Shown here: piece after piece, positions 57,194 to 64,000 of the stretch
Numbering within the stretch: the first letter of the stretch is position 1
Layout: each line of letters begins with the position of its first letter
Assembly: GCA_045128175.1 (NCBI GenBank)
Contig: JBGVRF010000045.1
Coordinates: 1 to 64,000 of the forward strand
From: Scatosoma sp045128175
GTDB taxonomy: Bacteria > Bacillota > Clostridia > Christensenellales > Borkfalkiaceae
Reading direction: 5' to 3'
DNA length: 64,000 bases
Notes under the pieces: generated by a model
Seen by the model: the letters and a program-made list of their open reading frames with translations, nothing else
Databases searched by the model: none
Told to the model about the DNA's origin: nothing
Translations under genes and position numbers: made by a program

Positions 57194-58852
57194 ATGAAAA
57201 ACAGCAATAAATACGTAAAACAATATTTTGAACCGCAGGGCGTGACGATGGATTGGACGAAAAAGTCCTGTATCGAAAAGCCGCCTGTGTGGTGCAGCGT
57301 CGATCTCCGCGACGGGAATCAGGCGCTGATCATTCCCATGAGTCTGGAAGAGAAACTCGAGTTTTTCAAACTGCTCTGCAAGGTCGGGTTTAAAGAGATT
57401 GAGATCGGATTTCCCGCGGCGAGCGAGACGGAATATGAATTTTGTCGTATGCTGATCGAGCAGGGGCTGATTCCCGACGACGTGACGATACAGGTACTTA
57501 CGCAATCGCGTGAGCATATCATCGCAAAGACTTTCGAGGCGATTAGGGGGGCGAAGCGAGCCATCGTGCATTTGTACAATTCGACTTCCGTTGCCCAGCG
57601 TCAGCAGGTGTTCCGTCGGGAAAAGCAGGAGATTATCGATATTGCCGTGTTCGGCGCAAAGCTGTGCAAGCAGTACCGCGAGCAAGCGGAGGGGAAGATC
57701 ACCTTCGAATATTCCCCCGAAAGCTTCACGGGGACAGAGCCGGAGTTTGCGGCTGAGATCTGCAACGCCGTGCTGGATATTTGGCAGCCGACGGCGGATA
57801 ATAAAGCGATCATCAATCTGCCTGTGACGGTCAGTCATTCGATGCCGCACGTATATGCGAATCAGGTCGAGTATATGTGTAAAAACCTGCACGGGAGAGA
57901 GAACGTGGTCGTTTCTTTGCATCCGCACAACGACCGCGGTTGCGCGGTCGCGGACAGCGAAATGGGGGTGCTGGCCGGTGGCGATCGGATCGAGGGGACG
58001 TTGTTTGGCAACGGCGAGCGGACGGGAAACGTGGATATTATCACGCTTGCGCTCAATATGTTCTCACAGGGTGTGGACCCGCAGTTGGATTTTTCCGATC
58101 TGCCCAAGATCACGGAGGTATACGAGCGGGTAACGAGGATGAAAGTCGGCGAACGTCAGCCATACAGCGGTTCGTTGGTGTTCGCGGCGTTTTCGGGTTC
58201 GCATCAGGACGCGATCGCTAAGGGAATGAAATATCGGGTGGAAAAGGGCGTCGATACGTGGACGGTCCCCTATCTCCCCATCGACCCTGCCGACGTCGGC
58301 AGAGTGTACGATGCGGACGTTATCCGCATCAATTCTCAATCCGGAAAGGGTGGCATTGGATATATCCTCGAAACGCAGTTCAATCTGGTGCTTCCGCCCA
58401 AGATGCGCGAGGTGTTTGGGTACCACGTCAAAAATATTTCCGATCACGCGCATAAAGAGCTTTCCCCTCAGGAGGTACACGATATTTTTATGCGGGATTT
58501 TGTCAACCTGCATGAAAAACTCAGCGTCGTAAATGCGACGTATGAAGACGTGAACGCAGACATGGTATCGGGAAATGTGGAGATTTGGTATCGTGGCGAG
58601 CGGAGAAAAGTGACGGTGGGGGGGAACGGCCGACTCGATTGCGTATCCAATGCGATCAAGCTGGTGACGGGAAAAGAGTACGCATTGGAAACGTACGTGG
58701 AACACGCGTTGGAGGAAAGATCCTCTTCGAAAGCGGCTTCTTACGTGTGTATTGTTGCCGACGAAAAACCGTACTGGGGTACAGGTATTCACAGTGATAT
58801 CATGACTTCGTCGGTGAAAGCGTTGGTGTCAGCGGTCAATCGGATGTTATAA
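57194..58852 (+). CDS. leuA: 2-isopropylmalate synthase, long form
   Basis: LeuA condenses acetyl-CoA with 2-oxoisovalerate, the first committed step of leucine synthesis. The 552-residue protein has the HMGL-like motif VDLRDGNQAL (about 37-46), a metal site SLHPHNDRGCAVAD (His pair), GNGERTGNVD, and a C-terminal regulatory domain (about 420-552) that binds leucine. Length and start (YVKQYFEPQGVTMDW) match the LeuA2-type found in actinobacteria and some Firmicutes. The T-box at 56900 sits directly upstream. leuB, leuC and leuD are not in the window. Confidence 0.95.
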   Translation: MKNSNKYVKQYFEPQGVTMDWTKKSCIEKPPVWCSVDLRDGNQALIIPMSLEEKLEFFKLLCKVGFKEIEIGFPAASETEYEFCRMLIEQGLIPDDVTIQVLTQSREHIIAKTFEAIRGAKRAIVHLYNSTSVAQRQQVFRREKQEIIDIAVFGAKLCKQYREQAEGKITFEYSPESFTGTEPEFAAEICNAVLDIWQPTADNKAIINLPVTVSHSMPHVYANQVEYMCKNLHGRENVVVSLHPHNDRGCAVADSEMGVLAGGDRIEGTLFGNGERTGNVDIITLALNMFSQGVDPQLDFSDLPKITEVYERVTRMKVGERQPYSGSLVFAAFSGSHQDAIAKGMKYRVEKGVDTWTVPYLPIDPADVGRVYDADVIRINSQSGKGGIGYILETQFNLVLPPKMREVFGYHVKNISDHAHKELSPQEVHDIFMRDFVNLHEKLSVVNATYEDVNADMVSGNVEIWYRGERRKVTVGGNGRLDCVSNAIKLVTGKEYALETYVEHALEERSSSKAASYVCIVADEKPYWGTGIHSDIMTSSVKALVSAVNRML

Positions 58853-58888
58853 AGGCGGTAAACGCCGTGAAAAAGAGTAAAACGGCGA

Positions 58889-58968
58889 TACCATGTATGC
58901 GTTTACGTTTTTGGGAAATCAGTTTTGGACTTCCGCGTAAACTGTTGCCGCAACACCAACGAAGTTGG
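58889..58968. repeat. Mini-hairpins and shared 14-mer between leuA and ilvB
   Basis: TACCATGTATGCGT (58889-58902) is identical to 18476-18489. GTTG-CCG-CAAC (58944-58954) and CCAAC-GAA-GTTGG (58956-58968) are three-base-loop hairpins of the dispersed family. Confidence 0.6.
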
Positions 58969-58996
58969 TCAAATAATCAAGGAGAAAGAACACATT

Positions 58997-60676
58997 ATGA
59001 AACTTACAGGCGCGCAAATTTTAGTCAGGACCCTTATCGAACAGGGCGTGACCGACGTGTTCGGGTATCCCGGCGGTCAAGTCATCAATATCTACGACGC
59101 TCTCTACGAATATAAAGCGGAGATCAATCACGTGTTGACGGCGCACGAGCAGGGCGCGGCGCACGCGGCGGACGGGTATTCTCGCGCGACGGGCAAGGTC
59201 GGCGTATGTCTTGCTACCAGCGGCCCCGGCGCGACCAATCTTGTCACCGGCATCGCGACGGCGATGCTCGATTCCATACCCATGGTTGCGATCACGGGTA
59301 ACGTACCCAACTCCCTTATCGGAAAAGACAGCTTTCAGGAGATCGACATTACGGGCGTCACGTTGCCTATTACGAAGCATAACTATTTCGTAAAAGGGAT
59401 CGATGAGTTGGCGGACGTCATCCGCGAAGCGTTCGCGATCGCAAAATCGGGCAGACCGGGTCCCGTGCTGATCGATATCCCCAAAGACGTACAGGTGGCA
59501 AGCTTCGAATACGAGCCGCAGCCGATCGCGGAAAAGATACCTCTGCCCAAAGTTAAGGAAAAGCGTATCGATGAAGCGGTCGCGCTTATAAAAGCGGCGA
59601 AAAGACCGTATATTTACATCGGCGGCGGCGCGGCGGGACTTGGGCTCGGCAAGGCGATCGTCGAGTTTGCGGAAAAGATCGACGCGGTGATCGGTTGTAC
59701 GTTTATGGGGCTTTCCGCCGTACCGCAGGAGAGCGAGCGTTTTCTCGGTATGCAGGGTATGCATGGGCATTATGCGTCTTCGATGGCGCAGAACGAAGCC
59801 GATCTCATTTTGGGCATCGGCGTGCGTTTTTCCGACCGTGCGACGGGCAACGTCGCAAAATTCGCAAAACAGAGCAAGATTGTTCAGCTTGATCCCGATA
59901 GCGCGGAGATCAATAAAAACGTACGCGTGGATCTGGGACTTGTGGGCGACGTCGAAGATTCGTTCAAGCGTATCGCAGAAAAATGCGATAAAAAGAACAA
60001 TCCCGATTGGATCGTTCGCGTAAATACTCTGAAAGCGGAAGAAAAGGGTTTTGAAGAAGAGATTGCGGCGGCGGCCAAAGCGCCACTTACTCCTAAGCAG
60101 GTATTTGATATCATAAACGAGCTGAAGCCTCCCAAAACGATTACGGCAACGGACGTCGGGCAGCATCAGATGTGGGCGGCGCAGTATGCGACCTTCGACG
60201 GACCTAGACGTATCGTATCGAGCGGCGGACTCGGCACGATGGGCTTCGGTTTGGGCGCGGCGATCGGTGCGTACGTAGCGACGAAGGACCCCGTCGTTCT
60301 GATTACGGGTGACGGCAGCTTCGGCATGAATCTCAACGAGCTGGCGACGGCAGTTACCTACAAGATCCCCGTCGTGATCGTGCTTATGAACAACGGCGTA
60401 TTAGGCATGGTACGGCAATGGCAGACGCTGTTTTTCGGAAAGCGGTATTCCAGCACCGTGCTTTCGCGCAAGACGGATTTTGTCAAGTTGGCGCAAGCCT
60501 TTGGCGCGGAAGGGTATCTTGCGGAAACGCCCGTGGAATTCAGACGCGCGTTTGAAGCGGCGTTGAACGCAAAGAAAACGGTTGTCATCGACGTACGTAT
60601 CGATAAAGATGAGTTGGTGTTGCCCATGCTTCCGCCCGGCGGCGCGATCAGCGATATGATCACGCTGGTGAAATGA
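58997..60676 (+). CDS. ilvB: Acetolactate synthase large (catalytic) subunit
   Basis: IlvB is the thiamine-diphosphate enzyme that makes acetolactate or acetohydroxybutyrate from pyruvate and 2-oxobutyrate. The 559-residue protein has the N-terminal PYR domain with GYPGGQVINIYDAL and HEQGAAHAADGYSRATG (catalytic Glu), the FAD-binding central domain, and the C-terminal PP domain with GDGSFGMNLNELATA and MNNGVLGMVRQWQ. AAGGAGA at good spacing fixes the start at 58997, after the leuA gap. ThDP dependence fits the thiamine uptake gene elsewhere in the window. Confidence 0.96.
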   Translation: MKLTGAQILVRTLIEQGVTDVFGYPGGQVINIYDALYEYKAEINHVLTAHEQGAAHAADGYSRATGKVGVCLATSGPGATNLVTGIATAMLDSIPMVAITGNVPNSLIGKDSFQEIDITGVTLPITKHNYFVKGIDELADVIREAFAIAKSGRPGPVLIDIPKDVQVASFEYEPQPIAEKIPLPKVKEKRIDEAVALIKAAKRPYIYIGGGAAGLGLGKAIVEFAEKIDAVIGCTFMGLSAVPQESERFLGMQGMHGHYASSMAQNEADLILGIGVRFSDRATGNVAKFAKQSKIVQLDPDSAEINKNVRVDLGLVGDVEDSFKRIAEKCDKKNNPDWIVRVNTLKAEEKGFEEEIAAAAKAPLTPKQVFDIINELKPPKTITATDVGQHQMWAAQYATFDGPRRIVSSGGLGTMGFGLGAAIGAYVATKDPVVLITGDGSFGMNLNELATAVTYKIPVVIVLMNNGVLGMVRQWQTLFFGKRYSSTVLSRKTDFVKLAQAFGAEGYLAETPVEFRRAFEAALNAKKTVVIDVRIDKDELVLPMLPPGGAISDMITLVK

Positions 60677-60702
60677 GAACAGACCAAAAGGAGGATCGCC
60701 TT

Positions 60703-61206
60703 ATGGAAGATAATAAATTTATCATAGCGGTATACGTAGAGAATAAAGCGGGCGTACTGACGCGGGTGACGGGTATGTTTACCAGGCGCGGTTTCAATAT
60801 CGACACCTTGACGGTGGGGGAGACGGAGCGGCCCGATTATTCGCGTATCACTCTGACGTTGCATGGAGACGCGTACGTAAAAGAACAGATGATACATCAG
60901 CTTCGCAAATTGTACGTTGTCAAAAAGGTCGAGGTGCTTGAAGACGAGCCCATTAAACGCGAGTTGATGCTGATCAAGGTGAAAAACGACTCGATCAACC
61001 GCAGTGAGATTATGACGGCGGTGGACGTGTTCCGCGCCAGCGTCATCGATTATTCGGTGGAGAGTATGTGTATTGAGGTGACGGGCAGTCCGTCCAAGAT
61101 CGACGCTTTTGTCAAGCTGATGCAGCCCTTCGGAATCCTTGAAATGTGCCGTACGGGACTCGTCGCTTTAGAGCGTGGCGTCAATACCCTTTTTACGGAG
61201 GAATAA
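60703..61206 (+). CDS. ilvN: Acetolactate synthase small (regulatory) subunit
   Basis: IlvN carries the valine feedback-inhibition site and activates IlvB. The 167-residue protein has the paired ACT-type domain start AVYVENKAGVLTRVTGMFTR and RRGFNIDTLTVGETE-like block, then a second domain (about 85-167) as in longer IlvH-type subunits. ATG 60703 has AAAGGAGG upstream; an earlier ATG at 60673 overlaps the ilvB stop but has no good site. It follows ilvB by 26 bases. Confidence 0.94.
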   Translation: MEDNKFIIAVYVENKAGVLTRVTGMFTRRGFNIDTLTVGETERPDYSRITLTLHGDAYVKEQMIHQLRKLYVVKKVEVLEDEPIKRELMLIKVKNDSINRSEIMTAVDVFRASVIDYSVESMCIEVTGSPSKIDAFVKLMQPFGILEMCRTGLVALERGVNTLFTEE

Positions 61207-61270
61207 AAGCTTTTCGGTTTTTCAATATCCCAAACAATAAAAATATTCAATAAAGGACAGGTAAAATATT

Positions 61271-62287
61271 ATGGCAAGAATTTTCTATCAACAGGATTGT
61301 GATCTCAACAAACTCAGCGGCAAGACCGTAGCGATCATCGGGTACGGTTCGCAGGGGCACGCGCACGCGCTCAACCTTAAGGATTCGGGTGTGAACGTCG
61401 TCGTCGGCTTGTATAAAGGAAGCAAGAGCTGGGAAAAGGCGGAAAAACAGGGCGTTACCGTCATGACCGCGGCGGAGGCTGCAAAAGTTGCGGATCTTAT
61501 CATGATCCTCATCAACGACGAAAAACAGGCGAAGCTGTATAAAGAAAGTATCGAACCCAACCTCACCGAAGGAAAAACGCTGGCGTTTGCGCACGGGTTC
61601 AATATCCATTTCGGTTGCATCAAGCCCCCGAAGAACGTCAACGTGATCATGATCGCGCCCAAGGGGCCCGGTCATACCGTGCGTAGCGAATATCAAGCAG
61701 GCAAAGGCGTGCCTTGCCTTATCGCAGTTGAGCAGGACGCGACGGGCGACGCGTGGGAGATCGGGCTTGCGTATGCGGCGGGTATCGGTGGCGCGAGAGC
61801 GGGCGTTTTGGAAACCACTTTCCGTACGGAAACGGAAACCGACCTTTTCGGCGAACAGGCAGTGCTTTGCGGCGGCGTTTGCGCGTTGATGCAGGCGGGC
61901 TTCGAAACGCTTGTCGAGGCGGGTTACGATCCCAGAAACGCATATTTCGAATGTATCCATGAAATGAAACTGATCGTAGACTTGATCTATCAGAGTGGGT
62001 TCGAGGGTATGAGATATTCCATTTCCAACACGGCGGAATACGGCGATTACGTGACTGGACCGAAGATCATCACAGAAGAGACGAAGAAAGCGATGAAGAA
62101 GGTGTTGAAGGATATTCAAGACGGTACGTTCGCAAAAGAATTCCTGCTCGATATGTCCGACGCGGGCGCGCAGGTGCATTTCAACGCAATGCGTAAGATC
62201 GCGGCGGAGCATCCTTCCGAAGTGGTAGGAAAAGAAATCAGAAAACTGTACAGCTGGGCTGATGAGGAAAAATTCATCAATAACTAA
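61271..62287 (+). CDS. ilvC: Ketol-acid reductoisomerase
   Basis: IlvC isomerises and reduces acetolactate or acetohydroxybutyrate with NADPH and Mg2+. The 338-residue class I (short) enzyme has the Rossmann GYGSQGHAHALNLKDSG (about 25-41), GPGHTVRSEY, and the C-terminal knotted domain with TETDLFGEQAVLCGG (metal Asp/Glu), YFECIHEMKLIVDLIY and SNTAEYGDY. The ATG lies 64 bases after ilvN, preceded by AAAGGACAG. Confidence 0.96.
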   Translation: MARIFYQQDCDLNKLSGKTVAIIGYGSQGHAHALNLKDSGVNVVVGLYKGSKSWEKAEKQGVTVMTAAEAAKVADLIMILINDEKQAKLYKESIEPNLTEGKTLAFAHGFNIHFGCIKPPKNVNVIMIAPKGPGHTVRSEYQAGKGVPCLIAVEQDATGDAWEIGLAYAAGIGGARAGVLETTFRTETETDLFGEQAVLCGGVCALMQAGFETLVEAGYDPRNAYFECIHEMKLIVDLIYQSGFEGMRYSISNTAEYGDYVTGPKIITEETKKAMKKVLKDIQDGTFAKEFLLDMSDAGAQVHFNAMRKIAAEHPSEVVGKEIRKLYSWADEEKFINN

Positions 62288-62289
62288 CC

Positions 62290-62400
62290 AGTCGGCGTAC
62301 CGCTGGACCAACGTACCGTTGGATCTATTTGGGAAGTCAAGGAACTCAGTTCCTTGCGGGTGTGGCAGAGCCCACGAAGGTAATCCCAAAAAAGCAACCG
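62290..62400. repeat. Hairpin repeat between ilvC and ilvD (dispersed family)
   Basis: CCAACG-TAC-CGTTGG (62308-62322) and CAAGGAAC-TCA-GTTCCTTG (62339-62357) are followed by GTGGC-AGA-GCCCAC. The block 62331-62378 is nearly identical to 35799-35846, differing at few positions, several compensatory. It interrupts the expected ilvC-ilvD operon. Confidence 0.9.
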
Positions 62401-62436
62401 ATAAGTTGCGCACTCTCATAACATTCAGGTATCATT

Positions 62437-64000
62437 ATGATTAAAGACACAATAGTAAACGGCTTCCACAACGCGCCGCACAGATCCTTATATCATGCGC
62501 TGGGCTTGACGGAAGAGGAACAGCAACGCCCTTTGATCGGCGTTGTCTGTTCGTATAACGAAATCGTTCCCGGACATATCAACCTCGACAAGATCGCCGA
62601 GGCGGTAAAGCTGGGCGTTGCAATGGCGGGCGGTACGCCCATCATGTTCCCCGCGATCACCGTCTGCGACGGCATCGCCATGGGGCATACGGGTATGAAA
62701 TATTCCCTCGTCACCCGCGATCTGATCGCCGATTCGACAGAAGCGATGGTCATGGCGCACGGCTTTGACGGCTTGGTCATGATCCCCAATTGCGACAAGA
62801 ACGTGCCGGGGCTACTGATGGCGGCGGCACGTTTGAATATCCCCACCGTGTTCGTCAGTGGCGGTCCGATGCTTGCAGGACGTGTCGGCGGTAAAAAACG
62901 CTCGCTTTCGAGTATGTTCGAGGCGGTCGGCGCGTATAACGCGGGCAAAATCGACGAAGAACAGTTGACGGAGTTTGAAAGAAAGGTCTGTCCGACCTGC
63001 GGTTCGTGTTCGGGAATGTATACGGCAAATTCTATGAACTGCCTTACCGAAGTGCTCGGTATGGGACTTCGTGGCAACGGAACGATTCCCGCTGTGTATT
63101 CCGCACGTATCGAGCTGGCGAAGCACGCGGGTATGCAGGTGATGGAGCTTGTGAAAAAGAATATCCGTCCGAGTGATATCATGACGGCGGGAGCGATCAA
63201 AAACGCGATCACGGCGGACATGGCGCTGGGCTGTTCGACGAACAGTATGCTGCATTTGCCTGCGATTGCGAACGAGCTGGGTGTGCCGTTCGACCTTAAC
63301 GAGGTGAACGCGATTAGTGAAAGGACGCCCAATTTGTGTCATCTTGCGCCCGCGGGGCCGACGTATATGGAGGATCTCAACGAGGCGGGCGGCGTGCAGG
63401 CGGTCTTGAAGGAGCTGGAAGCTTTGGGGCTTCTGGATACTTCTGTTTTGACCTGTACGGGCAAGACGATGAAGGAGAACCTCGAAGGGGTGGTCAACCT
63501 CGATACGGAGGTTATCAGAAAACCGGGAAATGCGTTTGGAAAAACGGGCGGCATCGCGGTGCTGAAAGGCAACCTTGCACCGGATGGGTGCGTAGTCAAA
63601 CGCGCGGCGGTCGCGCCCGAAATGCTGGTGCATGAAGGCCCCGCAAAAGTGTTTGAAAGCGAGGAGGAGTGCATTGCGGCGATTTATGGTGGCAAGATCG
63701 TAAAAGGGGACGTCGTAGTGATCCGATACGAAGGTCCTGCGGGCGGTCCGGGTATGCGCGAAATGCTGTCGCCGACCTCTGCGATCGCGGGCATGGGCTT
63801 AGATAAGGACGTGGCGTTGATCACCGACGGGCGGTTCTCGGGGGCTACCAGGGGCGCGTCTATCGGTCACGTTTCTCCCGAAGCGGTGTCCGGCGGACCG
63901 ATTGCGTATGTAAAGAACGGCGATATTATTGCGATCAATATTCCCGAATACCGTATCGAGTTGAAAGTATCCGATGAGGAACTTGCGCAACGTAAAAAAG
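62437..64000 (+). CDS. ilvD: Dihydroxy-acid dehydratase, 3' end beyond the window
   Basis: IlvD dehydrates dihydroxy-acids to 2-oxo acids in Val and Ile synthesis using an Fe-S cluster and Mg2+. From ATG 62437 the frame stays open for 521 codons to the window edge, so about 30 residues are missing. Motifs: GVVCSYNEIVPGHINLD, the cluster cysteines in PNCDKNVPG and CPTCGSCSGMYTANSMNC, GCSTNSMLHLPAI, and GPAGGPGMREML near the end. The start has only a weak ribosome-binding site and sits after the hairpin repeat, so its expression may differ from ilvC. Confidence 0.95.
   Translation, partial: MIKDTIVNGFHNAPHRSLYHALGLTEEEQQRPLIGVVCSYNEIVPGHINLDKIAEAVKLGVAMAGGTPIMFPAITVCDGIAMGHTGMKYSLVTRDLIADSTEAMVMAHGFDGLVMIPNCDKNVPGLLMAAARLNIPTVFVSGGPMLAGRVGGKKRSLSSMFEAVGAYNAGKIDEEQLTEFERKVCPTCGSCSGMYTANSMNCLTEVLGMGLRGNGTIPAVYSARIELAKHAGMQVMELVKKNIRPSDIMTAGAIKNAITADMALGCSTNSMLHLPAIANELGVPFDLNEVNAISERTPNLCHLAPAGPTYMEDLNEAGGVQAVLKELEALGLLDTSVLTCTGKTMKENLEGVVNLDTEVIRKPGNAFGKTGGIAVLKGNLAPDGCVVKRAAVAPEMLVHEGPAKVFESEEECIAAIYGGKIVKGDVVVIRYEGPAGGPGMREMLSPTSAIAGMGLDKDVALITDGRFSGATRGASIGHVSPEAVSGGPIAYVKNGDIIAINIPEYRIELKVSDEELAQRKK

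Overview
The window reads as a chromosomal segment of an anaerobic, low-to-mid G+C Bacillota (class Clostridia), probably an uncultured gut-type lineage. The evidence is the combination of SCIFF peptide plus ScfB maturase, a TIGR04086-type membrane protein, HemZ, a TatD-linked radical SAM protein, an ECF thiamine transporter, T-box and tandem glycine riboswitch control, and sigma-A type promoters with 16-18 bp spacing. No phage, transposase, CRISPR array, tRNA or rRNA gene was seen.

Layout. 1-8250: end of a khpA-like KH protein, rimM, TPP-riboswitch-controlled thiT, a YfbR-like nucleotidase, an HtrA-like lipoprotein, a degenerate FtsK-like protein, mutY, an HNH protein, a zinc-ribbon protein, a flavodoxin-like reductase and a LOG-like protein. 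8376-11428: a two-component system translationally coupled to two membrane proteins. 11512-16414 (minus strand): the ori-proximal block dnaN, rpmH, rnpA, yidD, yidC, khpB/jag, with dnaN on the same strand as rpmH and no dnaA between them. 16415-18811: a decayed surface-protein remnant, small genes and a hairpin repeat array. 18812-21287 (minus): a polar amino-acid ABC importer. 21556-25203: tgt and an ABC-2 exporter. 25433-31022: yajC, TIGR04086 protein, scfA, scfB, divergent secD and secF. 31203-40811: recJ, rel, an MBL hydrolase, hemZ, rpsO, pnp. 40931-53114: a small XRE regulator, a Cys-tailed membrane protein, a glycosyltransferase, lipoprotein, metG, tatD, TatD-linked radical SAM, rsmA, galM. 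53241-55328: tandem glycine riboswitch and an AGCS symporter. 55366-64000: branched-chain amino acid block ilvE, small membrane protein, T-box, leuA, ilvB, ilvN, ilvC, ilvD (ilvD runs off the end).

How the parts relate. The branched-chain amino acid genes form one pathway run from acetolactate synthase to the aminotransferase, with leuA behind a T-box that most likely senses tRNA-Leu. Both KhpA-like and KhpB RNA-binding proteins occur in the window, and in other Firmicutes they work as a pair. YajC, SecD and SecF flank the ranthipeptide (SCIFF) genes.

The least explained signal is a family of very short DNA hairpins (stems of 4-11 bp, mostly with 3-nt loops) packed into at least six intergenic gaps (about 14079, 18579, 35760, 50121, 58889 and 62290). 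The same hairpin modules recur in different order, and the stem differences between copies are often compensatory, so the foldback itself seems to be maintained.
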